NCBI GenBank assembly: GCA_008477525.1
Contig: SPDT01000001.1
Span: 3,348,001 to 3,412,000 of the forward strand
Length of the DNA stretch: 64,000 nucleotides
Direction: 5' to 3'
Source: Hypomyces perniciosus
Taxonomy: Eukaryota > Ascomycota > Sordariomycetes > Hypocreales > Hypocreaceae
Position numbers and translations under genes: made by a program. A model generated the notes under the pieces. It did no database searches. It had not been told where the DNA came from and was given only the letters and a program-made list of their open reading frames with translations. Below are positions 1 to 11,040 of this stretch, one piece after another; positions within the stretch are counted from its first letter, which is position 1, and each line of letters begins with the position of its first letter.

Positions 1-1276
1 GGAGTGAGGGGGTGGAGGATGAACCTACGGCGCGAGACAAGTCTTCAATTAGATCAGCAGCATCCTCAATACCAACGCAGAGACGAATGATATCCTCGGG
101 CATATTTCGCTCCCTTCTGGTCTTGGCATCAATGCTGGCATGGCTCATCTGACAGGGCATGCTAATGAGACTGTTGACACAACCAAAGCTGACGCTAATG
201 GCCCATAAACGGGCGGCCTCTACGATGCGCTGTGATACTGCTGGGTCGCCGGTTTCGAATGATAGGACAGCACCAGCACCTCTTGCTGTAGACCAGTGTA
301 GGTCGTATTGGGGGTGAGACTTTAGACCGGGATATCGCACCCGGAACCCGTGTGATTCGAGGAACTCGGCAATGGCCTGTGCATTGGCTTGTTGCTTCTC
401 CATGCGGATTGCAAGGGTCTTGACGCCTCTCATGAGAAGGAAAGAGTCATTCGGCGAGAGGCCGCACCCAGTCGAATTGATGGTAAAGTAGAGCTTATCG
501 GCAATCGCAGCATCGTTGCAAGCAATCACACCAGCCATGATATCGTGATGGCCAGATAGGTACTTGGTCCCGGATTCGTAGACGATGTCAGCGCCCAAAT
601 CCAAAGGATTTGAAAGCATGGGGGATAGCATTGTGTTGTCGACTACTACCAGCGCCTTTTCATTGACCTCATGGATCATGCGAGCAATCGATGGGATGTC
701 AACGATTTTGATAAGAGGGTTTGTGGGAGTCTCGAGGAGAACCATGGCGGTCTTGTTGGAGATGCGTGCCTTGACGGCATCAACATGCGTTGTATCGACA
801 TGATGCACGACGATTCCCTGGTTAGTGGCCATGTATGTGAGCAAGCGATGAGTGCCACCGTAAAGATCATCCCCGGTAATAACCTCGTCGCCGGGGCGCA
901 AAAGGCGAGTGATGACATCGAGAGCGCCCATGCCTGAACTGACTGCCAATGCGCGACTGGCGTTCATGATCTTGGCAAGGTGCCTCTCCAAGTGGGTGCG
1001 AGTAGGATTGCCAGAACGCGTGTAGTCATATTCCTGATGACCTCCGCCGGCGGAGCTCTGCTTGAAAGTGGCCGACTGGTAAATGGGAATGCTCGAGGCG
1101 CCATATTGGTCCTTTCCCTCGGTGTACACCAACTCTGTCGCGAGAGCATAGCGGCGGCGCCCGTTACGGGGACTTGAAGGTGCAGGCGAAGGGGGGAGAT
1201 CATGGCCGTCGAGGTCGACACGCTTTAGGGGATTGCTGGATTTGCCTGACTGGCTATCGGATGGAAGAGACGCCAT
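1..1276 (-). CDS. Cystathionine beta-lyase (PLP enzyme), 3' end cut by window edge
   Basis: Cleaves cystathionine to homocysteine, pyruvate and ammonia in the transsulfuration route to methionine. The reading frame runs without a stop or intron from ATG at 1276 to base 1, giving 425 codons, so only the last few dozen residues of a protein of roughly 450 are missing. Visible family marks are the YGASSIPIYQSATF segment, the YDYTRSGNPTR substrate/cofactor segment, SSGMGALD, and the pyridoxal-phosphate lysine in ESGTKYLSGHHD at about K238. The first 45 residues are rich in Ser, Pro and Arg and are not conserved in the family. I prefer beta-lyase (yeast Str3, Neurospora met-2) to gamma-lyase or gamma-synthase from the wording of the YTEGKDQYGASS region, but the enzymes are close relatives and this is an inference. 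Confidence 0.85.
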   Translation of the reverse strand, partial: MASLPSDSQSGKSSNPLKRVDLDGHDLPPSPAPSSPRNGRRRYALATELVYTEGKDQYGASSIPIYQSATFKQSSAGGGHQEYDYTRSGNPTRTHLERHLAKIMNASRALAVSSGMGALDVITRLLRPGDEVITGDDLYGGTHRLLTYMATNQGIVVHHVDTTHVDAVKARISNKTAMVLLETPTNPLIKIVDIPSIARMIHEVNEKALVVVDNTMLSPMLSNPLDLGADIVYESGTKYLSGHHDIMAGVIACNDAAIADKLYFTINSTGCGLSPNDSFLLMRGVKTLAIRMEKQQANAQAIAEFLESHGFRVRYPGLKSHPQYDLHWSTARGAGAVLSFETGDPAVSQRIVEAARLWAISVSFGCVNSLISMPCQMSHASIDAKTRRERNMPEDIIRLCVGIEDAADLIEDLSRAVGSSSTPSL

Positions 1277-1933
1277 GTTGGCGGAGGCGGGCGAGGTGCC
1301 TAGGGTTTCTGGCTAGGTCGTTGAATAGATAGGTAAGTAGTAATAAAGACTAACACAAGGGGATGCGAAATCGTAGGGAATAGGGAATAGGGAATAGTCG
1401 ATCAGAACATATGCTTTTCCAGCGTACGGAGTAGTTGCAACGAAAGAATGTGTACTAGTAGGTGCCGTGCATGGTGAAGTGTCACACTCTGCCCTTCTCA
1501 AGCCGGCAACGGAGGGGTACTGATGTTTCCGCTCTACACAAAGTGACCAGGCTTATTGGGCCTTGTCCGAGTATCGCACTACCACCTCCTCAGATCCACT
1601 TGCATAACAATGTGGGGGAGGCTAGATGACGTGATCCCGCCCGAGTTCAATGAATTGACGTGAATAGTACTAGTATTACTTCGTAATAGTAGAGGTAGTA
1701 TATAGTAGTAATAATAGATGCTTATCATATACAACTTAAACACGATCCCACTTGCAATAAATACATAATACCATGTGCCATGCACATGGAAACGGCAGAT
1801 AGAACCAACCTTAGCGTCATTCAATCCGAATTCAATCCCATAAGGCCTGTCGCGGCTTCTACACGCAACAACAACATATGTGATTCCAACGCCATTCTTA
1901 TTCGTACAGCATGTCCAGGCAGGGCCCTGCAAT
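1277..1933. other. Intergenic, 5' of cystathionine beta-lyase and 3' of msp1
   Basis: No gene is supported. It holds the promoter of the beta-lyase and the 3' flank of msp1. There are short TAGTAG/TAATAG-rich stretches around 1665-1720 and one GTACGGAGTAG copy at 1424-1434, a motif that recurs between genes in this window. Confidence 0.6.
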
Positions 1934-3361
1934 CTAGTCATGAATCTCAACAACAGTTTCATCTACATCTTCGTACTCGTCGCTGGATGGCTTGCTCTTG
2001 CTCTGATTCAACTGCTGTCCAGAGCTACCCGTTGACCCCTGGCCACCCCTCTTCTTAAAAAAGTCGTCGGTCCTGATTCCGCGGAACTGTTCCGGGTCGA
2101 CCGCAGACATCGAGGGCCTGTTTTGCATGTGTCGTCGCATGTATTCTCGGACAGGAGCCATGGCAGCATCGCGGCAAGCCTCTTTAATATCACTTCCGGA
2201 CATACCTGCGGTAATCTTTGAGACATAATCCACGTCGAAATGCTCTGTGTCAGTTTTCGCGTCCTTCAGGATAAGCTGCAGAATTCGTCGCCGCTGCTCT
2301 AGACCAGGCAATGGTACAGGGAATTTCTTAGGCATTCGCCGGAGTATAGCCTCATCAATGTCATGAATGCGATTGGTTGCTCCAAGAACCACGATTTGTG
2401 CAGGCATTCCAGAAGAATTCGCCGATGTCAACCCATCCCACAATGTCATGAACCTATAGCTCGTCAGGCCATGTCGTCTCACAAATGTGTGACTAGGGGT
2501 AAATTTGTGTATGCTCACTCAGCCTTGACCATGCCGCTGGCTTCATGTTCGCCGCTCCTCCGTGTTCCTAGGACGGCATCGATCTCGTCGATAAACACGA
2601 TAGCTGGTTGCATTTTACGAGCGAGAGAGAACACAGCTCGCACAATTTTGTTGGAGTCTCCATACCATTTCTCGGTAAGCGTCGATATATGGAGGTTGAT
2701 GAACGATGCGCCGCTCTCCTTGGCGAGTGCCTTGGCTAGCATTGTCTTGCCACAGCCAGGTGGCCCAAACAGAAGTACACCAGATGGCGCTGATAGGAGT
2801 GGTGCAGCGTGGGAGTATAAATGTGGCATTGTCAGGGGGTAGATGACGGATTCCTTCAACTCCTCGATAATCATATCCAATCCTCCGATGTCTGAGTGCG
2901 TGAACCGAGCGGTCAGCCACAAAACGGCAATGGGTACCTGGTAGCGACAAACTCACCGTCAAAGCCAACGTGAATGTCTTCTGGCGCCACCATTTCAAGT
3001 GCAATCAGGTTTTCGTACTCGTTGAGCACTAGGTCCTCAACGCGTAGTCCTCTCTTGGGGTCGCTCCTCTCATCATCAGGATCCTCTTCCATATGTCGTC
3101 GACGGTTCAAGCGCTCGAGGTGAGCCTTGGCTTGGCGTCTTGCTTGTTCATGTTTCTCTTTATCCGGATCCACCAGGTTGCTCAATATCGGATTCAGAAA
3201 GGTTCGTGCCACGTAGAGGCCAGCCGTCATCTAAAAATACCTTGTGAGTTAGCGCAGGCATGACAAAAGCAGATCGCAAAATGCAGATAATTTCTTAGTA
3301 CCATGCCAGCAAAGAGTAGAAGGTCCATGGCGACATCGCCAAGTTTCCGTCGCTCACCCAT
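1934..3361 (-). CDS. MSP1: Msp1/ATAD1-type AAA ATPase of the mitochondrial outer membrane
   Basis: Extracts mislocalised tail-anchored proteins from the mitochondrial outer membrane. Exons on the minus strand: 3361-3302, 3230-2957, 2891-2519, 2453-1934, giving 408 residues. The N terminus (about residues 12-37) is a hydrophobic anchor interrupted by intron 1. DDIGGLD starts the AAA domain at about 111. Walker A GPPGCGKT lies at about 154-161 and Walker B IVFIDEID at about 209-216. The stretch [12 protein letters not shown] typical of Msp1 is recreated by the third join (GA|GTGAGC...TATAG|G). GATNR and LRRMPKKF follow as sensor and arginine-finger region. Length equals the family norm. The start was chosen because it gives [20 protein letters not shown] before the anchor; an internal ATG 11 codons later is an alternative. 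The intron 1 donor GTACTA is weak. Confidence 0.93.
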
Positions 3362-4222
3362 CCCGACTATCCAGCGCAGCCACGAGGCTGACCGGTCGGG
3401 CATTAAAAGGGAGCCGATTGCTAGGGGAAAGCACGGAAAGCCAGAGACAGCACGAGGAGTATGGGATGTGGGTTATTGGGTGATGCAACTACGGTGACAA
3501 CACGCGTGTAGAATGATGCACGCATTTGGACCTCAAATTAGTACCGAGATCCAGGTGCATGTGACTGCTGCTAGACAGATACTTGAGTGCTCCAAATAAA
3601 CTTGTCTAACTAACAGTAGATCCCTAGCAGATCCCTAGCGCCAATCACGCGATGAGGCATTAGTACCCGGATAGTCAGACAATAGAATCATATTGGATAA
3701 TTAGATTTTAATTTTATAGGTAGGCAAAGAAATGGACATTACTGTAACATCTAAACTCTATGATGTGATTTATGAAGCAGGATATTCAATAGCAGATACC
3801 TAGATACTGATAGTAGTACTAATACGTAGTACTAGTACCAAAAAAATACTGTCTACTAGACTAAGCTATGACTAGTAATAGTATATGGGGAACTTATTGT
3901 ACAACTAACCTTATATAGTAATAGACCGTTTCTAATTGAAGATGTTGGAGTGCGAGTACTTGGAACCCTAGCATCATAGACAATATAGCTGTGATTAATG
4001 GTACACTGTACTTTGTACTCCTGCTCACCGTCCTTTGTTTACTTTCGGCCGAAAATGGAAAGCTGGAAGCACGTCGCAAGACACCAAAGCACCCCTCTAA
4101 TTTGACAGTTTTCTACACGCTTCATCACCCAATACTGTGCTCTCAATCTAATCAGCACCGGCGAACTTGTTAAGGATTGACTCCCTTCACCAAATATTTC
4201 CACATATCGGTCTTATCGCGTC
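3362..4222. other. Divergent promoter region between msp1 and pcs1
   Basis: No gene seen in 861 bases. The two flanking genes are transcribed outward, so both promoters lie here. An ACGCGT box (MluI cell-cycle box type) is at 3502-3507. An AT-rich block with TAGTACTAATACGTAGTACTAGTACC-like short palindromes runs at about 3811-3840. Confidence 0.6.
3502..3507. promoter_or_regulatory. ACGCGT (MCB-like) box in the msp1/pcs1 divergent promoter
   Basis: A perfect ACGCGT hexamer. In yeasts this is the MBF site of G1/S genes. Pcs1, a chromosome segregation protein, starts about 720 bases downstream. One hexamer is expected by chance every few kilobases, so a function is only a suggestion. Confidence 0.25.
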
Positions 4223-5740
4223 ATGGCACCTCGAGCAAAAACAGCAGGGTTGGCGAGCTTGATAGAATCCGACTCGGAACCAGATTTTGATAGTTTCGAC
4301 GCCGCAGGAAAGGTTTCCTCTGGGCAGAGCTCTTCATCACAAAAAAAGACCAAAGTGCGTGGTCGTCCAGTGGCGGCCAACAGAGTGACAAAAACTGTGC
4401 GGAATGCGACACGTCAAGCCACTGCCAAAGCAGTGATATCAGGACAAATACCACCAAGGCGTGCCTTGGTAGATAAGAGTAATACGAGCGCCCCAGGACC
4501 CCTAATGAGCGATGGGAAACCAACTCAAGATGAGGATGAAATCACCATGGTGGGCCAACTTGAAGCTACTGAGCAGAACCCGCCCAGGGCAACACGAGGA
4601 CGCCCCAGGGCATCTAAGAATCGCAAAGATGTAGTCACCAGCAACTCGACCGCCACATCTACTTCGGCACCGGGGCCTTATTCGGCTACGGATGGGCCAG
4701 CTATAATTGACGAGGTCCCTGAAACCCAAGCCGCTGGTCTCATTACAACTGATGAAGAATCAGGACAAATGACTAAGAGGGATGAGCATGAGCTGTGGAT
4801 TTTTGGTACTGAACACGATCCAAACCATGGAGTCTCCGAGCAAGATATGGACAATGCCTCAGCTTTCAGACGACTTAGGGATCTCGGGAAGAGATTTGAA
4901 AGCTTGGAAACGAGATATCGAGACCTTCGAGAGGTTGGTGTAAAGGTGGCTGAGCATAACTTTGAACGACTCAAGAGGCAAACCGAGGAAAACGCGACAG
5001 GTGAGGATTGTTTGACCCGACATGAGAAAACTGGCACGGCATTCTAACAAAACGTTCAGCGGCCAATAAGTTAATATCACAACTAAAAGAAGAGATAGCG
5101 GTGCAATCCAAGATGCTACAACAGGCGGAGCTCTTGCGGCAGCGATTGGAGCGTAGTGAGGAAGAGGCTAGTGCCTTGCGAGCCCAATTATCGGACGTTA
5201 ATGGTGCTCTATCTGAGGCCAGATGCGAGATCAAGACGATCTCTGCGAAACTAGCAGCGAGCAGAACCGTCGAAGCGAATGTCAAAGCGTCCACTAATGG
5301 GCCAAAGGGGGCGGCGACTGGAAATCGGACAGCGTATATGGAAACGTTGCAAGCTGCGCAAGCCAAGGAGGATCTCTATGGGGATCTGACTGGCCTTATT
5401 GTGCGAGACGTGCGACGTGGTAACAAAGACGATGTCTTCGATTGCATCCAGACAGGGCGAAATGGCAGTAAGACAGGCACTCTTGTTACCGTCTATTGGA
5501 AAACTATGCTAACTCTTTATTGCAGCTCTCCACTTCAAATTATCGCTGGAGAGAATGGATGCAACTGAAAACTATGAGGATGTGCAGTTCACATATCGGC
5601 CACAACTAGACGCCAGCCGCGATAGTGATCTTATGGAAGTTCTACCTGACTACTTGACCGAGGAGATTACATTCCCTAGGCCTCATGCATCCAAGTTCTA
5701 TACTCGAGTTACGAAGTCTCTAATGGAACGCCTGGATTAG
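4223..5740 (+). CDS. Csm1/Pcs1 monopolin subunit
   Basis: Kinetochore/nucleolar V-shaped dimer subunit that clamps microtubule attachment sites (fission yeast Pcs1, budding yeast Csm1). Exons 4223-5000, 5060-5467 and 5526-5740 join cleanly (G|GTGAGG...TTCAG|CG; A|GTAAGA...TGCAG|CT) to 466 residues. Residues 1-190 are low-complexity and charged, with AT-hook-like GRPRA and RGRP patches. Residues about 210-350 form a coiled coil (FRRLRDLGKRFESLETRYRDLREVG, then LISQLKEEIAVQSKMLQQAELLRQRLERSEEEASALRAQL). The globular C-terminal domain runs from about 370 (EDLYGDLTGLIVRDV) through LHFKLSLER and FTYRPQLD to FPRPHASKFYTRVTKSL, which is the Csm1/Pcs1 C-terminal fold. Weak conservation outside that domain is normal for the family. 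Confidence 0.87.
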
Positions 5741-6416
5741 GATGTTTCTACGAGCCAGACGCGTATGGCTTGTTTGGGACGATAATGGGCGTGTAGATTT
5801 TATGCTGATTCAATGTTCGTAATCGATACCCATTGCTGCTTTAGCCTTCAAAGCGATATTTTGAATTATATCTTTAGATACGAAAGGTAAATTACAACTA
5901 TTATAGAATTTCCTGCTTCTGGAACAAACAATTGACGATATTGGACACGGAGAACAGCTTGATTGTGAGGTCCATCGAGCACAATGGACCCCCTACGAAG
6001 TAGTAGAGGAGGTTTACCTGTGTTTGAGATGAAAGTGAAGACATTATCTTACTAAGCATCAATAGTTCTGGTCTAGTGCTACAAAATAAGGCTAGTACCT
6101 TAGTAGTAGTAGCTGGAACCTTTTCAGGGGCTAGATCAAGTGGTTTTCTGTATATATGGGCTACTACCTAGTAGGTAACCTACCTAGACTGAGTATTTGC
6201 GCTATGGAAAAAGTACTGCTACTAAATAGTTACATGCTTGGAGATACTCTCGTTCTTGAAAAAATTTTTTTGACTCTTAGCCAATTAGGTCCTGACGAAA
6301 GGAGAGATACTCTTCTGGTAGTACTACTCGTAAACGTGACAGCGCGCGACAATATGGTTCGCGAATTGCGCTGGTACTATCTACTAGTACTAGTACTACC
6401 TAGTAGGTAGTAAGAA

Positions 6417-6427
6417 GTACTCCGTAC
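6417..6427. repeat. Dispersed motif GTACTCCGTAC
   Basis: One of four exact copies in the window of the 11-mer GTACGGAGTAC/GTACTCCGTAC. It lies in the CTAGTAG-rich block upstream of mcd4. Confidence 0.5.
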
Positions 6428-6750
6428 TAGTAGTAATAATAATCTGGCACCTTACGACGTAATAGTACCTACCTATTGACTGTAGACCACCACGATGATG
6501 GACTGCAGCCCTTCACTGCCATGATCCACACGTATTTGGCGATTTGTCCTTTGCACAGGCCGTTCTCCGAACCTACCTAATAGACAGGCGGCTATTGGGG
6601 CAATTTCGAATCAGTATTCGTACCTCGTCCACTATTTTGTCGACCGCGACGACTACTAGGCCACTTCTGCCAGCAACCATAACCCCCGTTATTGGACGGT
6701 ACGCCATGGAAATGCCTTGATTGCCTACTATTCAGTTCACCTCCTTGCCT

Positions 6751-6774
6751 CACACACACACACACTCTCTCTCT
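6751..6774. repeat. (CA)7(CT)5 tract in the mcd4 leader
   Basis: Seven CA units run directly into five CT units, ending 25 bases before the mcd4 ATG. Pyrimidine-rich leaders are common in fungal 5' regions, so it is probably in the transcript start or leader region. Confidence 0.6.
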
Positions 6775-6799
6775 CAAACGCTCGCGCGTATCGCCCATC

Positions 6800-9700
6800 A
6801 TGGCTACGGTAACGCGTTTCGGCTTCCTAGCCACGGCAATGATCTTCCATCTTGTCTATCTTTTCTCCATCTTTGACATTTACTTCGTTAGCCCCATTGT
6901 ATCCGGGATGCAACTCTTTGCCGTTGAACGTCCTGATCTGGCAAAGAGTCCTGCAGATAGATTAGTCCTTTTCGTTGGTAGGATCACCATGTCGGCTCTC
7001 TATAGCCCCTACTTGTGGCTTCTAATCACCCATTTCTCTAGGCGACGGACTACGAGCCGACAAGGCGTTTCAATCCTTTCCTGAGCCCTACCCGAAGTCC
7101 GAAGAAGATCTTGTGCCTCGGCATCTTGCCCCGTTTCTGCGTTCTCGAGTTCTCCAACATGGAACCTTTGGTGTCTCCCACACCCGTGTTCCTACCGAGT
7201 CCCGTCCCGGTCATGTGGCACTAATCGCCGGCCTTTACGAAGACGTCTCTGCTGTTGCAACAGGCTGGAAGCTCAATCCCGTAAACTTCGATAGCGTTTT
7301 CAACCGAAGTCGCCATACTTGGAGCTGGGGCAGCCCCGACATCTTACCCATGTTTGAACGGGGCGCTGTGCCAGGCCGCGTTGATGCTTATATGTACGAG
7401 CCCGAGTTTGAGGATTTCTCCAAGGATGCGACCCATCTCGACTTCTGGGTTTTCGATCATGTGAAGGAGCTCTTCGCTGAAGCTGCCACTAACAAGACTC
7501 TCGGAAAAGCGCTTCGACAGGACAAAGTAGTCTTTTTTCTCCATCTCCTCGGCCTTGACACAACCGGCCATTCTTATCGACCATATTCAAAAGAGTATTT
7601 GCACAATATCCAGGTTGTGGATCAAGGTGTCAAGGAGGTGACGGATCTCATTCAGAGGTTCTACGCCGATGACAGAACTGCGTTTGTCTTCACAGCAGAC
7701 CACGGCATGAGTGACTGGGGCAGCCACGGAGACGGCCACCCTGATAACACTAGAACGCCCCTAATCTGTTGGGGTTCGGGCGTAGCAACTCCCGAGCTCT
7801 ATCCCAACTCGGTTGCTCCAGGCCATAACGATTACTCGGCGGATTGGGGACTCGATCATGTCCAAAGACATGATGTTGCCCAAGCTGATGTTGCCGCACT
7901 GATGTCCTATTTGATTGGTTCAGAGTTTCCAGCAAATTCAGTGGGCAAATTGCCTCTCTCATACTTGTCCGCAAATAACCACGAAAAGGCACAAGGTTCA
8001 TTGGTCAATGCTCGTGGGATACTGGAAATGTATCGTGTGAAAGAGGAAAAGAAGAAGACTAATGAGTTGAGATATGTGCCATTTGGTCCATTGAGCCAAG
8101 AAGGCTTGACCCCGAGCCAACGTGTTTCCGATATTGGCAACTTGATAAATCAGGGTAAATACGAAGAGGCTATTGAAGAGTCTGACGCTCTCATCAGCGT
8201 GGCTTTAGAAGGTCTTCGCTATCTCCAAACCTACGATTGGCTATTTCTGCGAGCTCTCATCACTGTGGGCTATCTTGGCTGGGTAGCGTACGCTATCACG
8301 ACTGTCATTGATATGTTTGTTGTCCACGACTGTTCTCCACCACAACGGAGTGTCTCAACTGTCATGGGCTTTTCTTCCGTACTGGCTGCGTTATATGCAT
8401 CTTTCGTGGTCTCAAAGTCTCCCGCAACATACTATGCGTATGCCTTCTTCCCTGTCATATTTTGGGAGGAGGTGTACGCCCACAGGTCTAGCCTGGCTCA
8501 GGGCCGCAGGGTGCTCTTTAGACATGTCAAGTCTACTAGCACCGTCGTAGCTTTTCTCCTGAACACGGTCATCTACGTTGCTGTCATTGTATCCTTGGTA
8601 CGTCTACTAAAGAAGAAGAAAACTGGCGTCTCAATCGCCCTAACATATCCTAGGCTCTCGGCTACATCCACCGCGAAATTCTGACTGTGCTGTTCATCTT
8701 GGGGGCAATGTGGCCAGTGACATATGGCTTTTCGTTCCTCCGTTCGCATGCCTTCCTTAGCGCGGCTTGGGCTATCTCATGTTTAGTGATGAGCACGTTC
8801 ACTCTTCTTCCTGCTATGAAAGTTGAGAATGTCAGCCTGATGTATGTACAAATGTGCCCATCAGCTTTGCTTTGGGGCTAACAGTACCTAGTCTAGCAGG
8901 TGGTCTATCTATGACTGTAATTGGTCTACTATACCTGGTATTCGAGGATTTCTTATTATCTGGCTTTTCCTGGGGAAGCAAAAAATCTAGTGGAAAGACA
9001 AGGCTAGTTGCTAGGACGGTAACTGGAGTCCAGGTAAACCTGTTCTTCCCTTGAAAGCCCTTGTCACATGGAGGACTAACATGTGCTGTGTAGGTTGGCT
9101 TGATAATCTTAGCGATGCTCGTTACTCGATCCAGCTCAATGTTTCTTCAAGCGAAGCAGGGGCTGCCTTTAGGGAATCAGGTCATGGGATGGGTTGTCTT
9201 AGGTAAGCGAAGTATCCAGATCGCAAAGCGTTGAACATTCGAGTCGTGAATGACGGAGTTAACGGATAACGCAGTTGTATCTTTTCTCATGCCATTGATA
9301 CATCGGCTACAACCAAATAGCCACTACATACATCGATTGGCGATGACCTTTTTGACCTGCGCCCCAACATTCGTGATTCTCACAATATCATATGAGGGAC
9401 TGTTTTATGTCGCATTCTCCCTCCTGTTACTGACTTGGGTTCATCTTGAGTACAGCATAGAAATATTCAGCACGCCTCATCTACATGAGAAGGCCAAAGT
9501 AGCTGCTGAAGCAGGGGAGAGCACGGCATACCGCCCTCTGAGGTTATCGGATGGGCGAGTTGCATTATTTTTTATGGTGCTCCTTCAGTCAGCCTTCTTT
9601 AGCACCGGAAACATTGCTTCAATATCGTCGTTCAGCCTGGACAGCGTGTGTCGGCTGATACCCATATTCGACCCCTTTTCTCAGGGGGCCCTACTCATCC

Positions 9701-10050
9701 TCAAGCTGATGATCCCGTTCGCTTTGATATCAGCGAACCTGGGGGTCTTGAATATACGGCTTGGGGTGGCGCCGTCAGCTCTCTTCATGGTAGTGATGGC
9801 GGTAAGCGACATTTTGACTCTCTATTTCTTCTGGGTTGTCAAGGACGAAGGTTCTTGGTTGGAAATTGGGTCGACAATTAGCCACTTTGCTATTGCCAGT
9901 CTTCTCTGTGTCTTTGTTGCGGCTTTAGAAGGGGTTAGCGCCATCTTTATTGCCGGCATCGAAATTGACAATGTGTCAGCTCCTGAACAAGTCTCTGGGG
10001 ATAAGCTCAGGAATGGGGGGGGCATTGGCAACGGCCAACAGCCACGTTAG
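6800..10050 (+). CDS. MCD4: Mcd4/PIG-N GPI ethanolamine-phosphate transferase 1
   Basis: Adds ethanolamine phosphate to the first mannose of the GPI anchor precursor in the ER. Exons 6800-6977, 7042-8597, 8654-8841, 8892-9033, 9094-9202 and 9275-10050 give 982 residues, normal for the family. The N-terminal signal anchor is MATVTRFGFLATAMIFHLVYLFSIFDIYF. The lumenal catalytic domain carries GDGLRADK (its first Gly split by intron 1), HTRVPTESRPGH with the nucleophile Thr, FFLHLLGLDTTGH, and the metal-binding FVFTADHGMSDWGSHGDGHPDNTRTPL at about 285-315. The C-terminal half is a multi-span membrane region ending in the conserved HYIHR and LTCAPTFVILTISYEGLFYVAF. The join 8841/8892 was chosen over the nearer GCAG acceptor because only CCTAG keeps the LAGGLSMTVIG frame; this 50-base intron is the least certain. 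Confidence 0.93.
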
Positions 10051-10487
10051 CATTGGCAGTTCGTCGGGGCTAGAGGATCTGAGATGAGACACCCGCACTC
10101 GATTCATTTGGAGGTGCCGTACGGGCAAAACTGCAAGTTTGCGTGTAGGCAGTGGAAAATCGGACGAGACTGGGGCGTTCCCTTGCGTGGTTTGGGCCAA
10201 CTCCCTTTCCTTCCTAGACCTTGGATTGGCATACCATCCAATAATTGGAGAATGAAGCAATCACATCATGTGCATCAAAGATGACCGTTCCCCTTGGTCC
10301 GCCTACAGTTAGGGAGGTCAAGTTGCGCGCGAACCGAAATATGCACATGCTCCGTGTACTCTGACCCACTAGTACATAGTGGGTTGAGAATGGCATGTGA
10401 GAACAGCCCCCAGTGGATCATACATCCATCACATGAAGTCATCTATCTACCTACCTACTGAATAATTGAATTAAGTATTAGAGATAG

Positions 10488-10498
10488 GTACTCCGTAC
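10488..10498. repeat. Dispersed motif GTACTCCGTAC
   Basis: Exact copy of the intergenic 11-mer, about 550 bases upstream of the zinc-cluster gene, in a CTACCTAC-rich setting. Confidence 0.5.
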
Positions 10499-10990
10499 GA
10501 AGTACAGAATAAAGTAACCATGGAATGCAGCCTCCATTCAGGCCCCTGCAAGCTAGTAGGATGTTATGTGAATACTATGACTTTCCTTCTTCTTGCTATA
10601 CAGACGACTTCGTAGGGGTTATGTTTCCAGCTGTCCTTTGTGCAGCCCAGCTACCTATCCATTTGCCCGCCTAATAATATCTGGCCAACCATTCGCCTGG
10701 GACCCACCTCCTCGTATAGGTATGCTTTCAATGTCTTCCATGTTTTTGGTCTGTCCCCATTTTGTTTGTTCCCAAAGCAGACCATCTCTTCTATGCGCCA
10801 GACGAAAGGGAATTTATTTTCTATAATGCTGGTGTGCCCAGCTGCCTTGGATCTGGTTACTTGGCCCTGCTCTGCTGCTGAGGAGGAGGAGTGATCCGGT
10901 TGTTCGCCTCCTCCTCCTTTCACCCCTCTCGTCTTGGCCGATTGCCACCCCACACAAACTTTCACCAACTTCGTCAAATCGCACATTGCA

Positions 10991-11030
10991 GTCGTCTTTG
11001 TCGTCGTCATCGTCGTCGCTGTCGTCGACG
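10991..11030. repeat. Imperfect (GTC)n tract immediately before the regulator's ATG
   Basis: GTCGTCTTTGTCGTCGTCAT followed by more GTC units, ending about ten bases before the start codon at 11041. It would lie in the 5' leader. Trinucleotide units can vary in number between strains. Confidence 0.6.
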
Positions 11031-11040
11031 AGTCAGAAAT

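Larger units (their letters stand above)
5741..6799. other. Intergenic, 5' of mcd4
   Basis: About 1.06 kb without a supported gene. The stretch 6080-6480 is crowded with short CTAGTAGG/CCTACTAG and TACTAGTAC palindromes, including CTACTAGTACTAGTACTACC at about 6380-6400, and one GTACTCCGTAC at 6417-6427. A CA/CT dinucleotide tract sits just before the mcd4 start. Confidence 0.6.
10051..11040. other. Intergenic and leader, 5' of the CTF1-like regulator
   Basis: About 1 kb without a supported gene. GTACTCCGTAC lies at 10488-10498, followed by GAAGTAC. The last 50 bases before the ATG are an imperfect GTC repeat. Short open frames here lack codon bias and family resemblance. Confidence 0.55.

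Noticed and set aside
1579..1962. Minus-strand frame next to the msp1 3' end
   Set aside because: Contains a poly-Tyr run from TAGTAG repeats; typical of AT-rich intergenic DNA.
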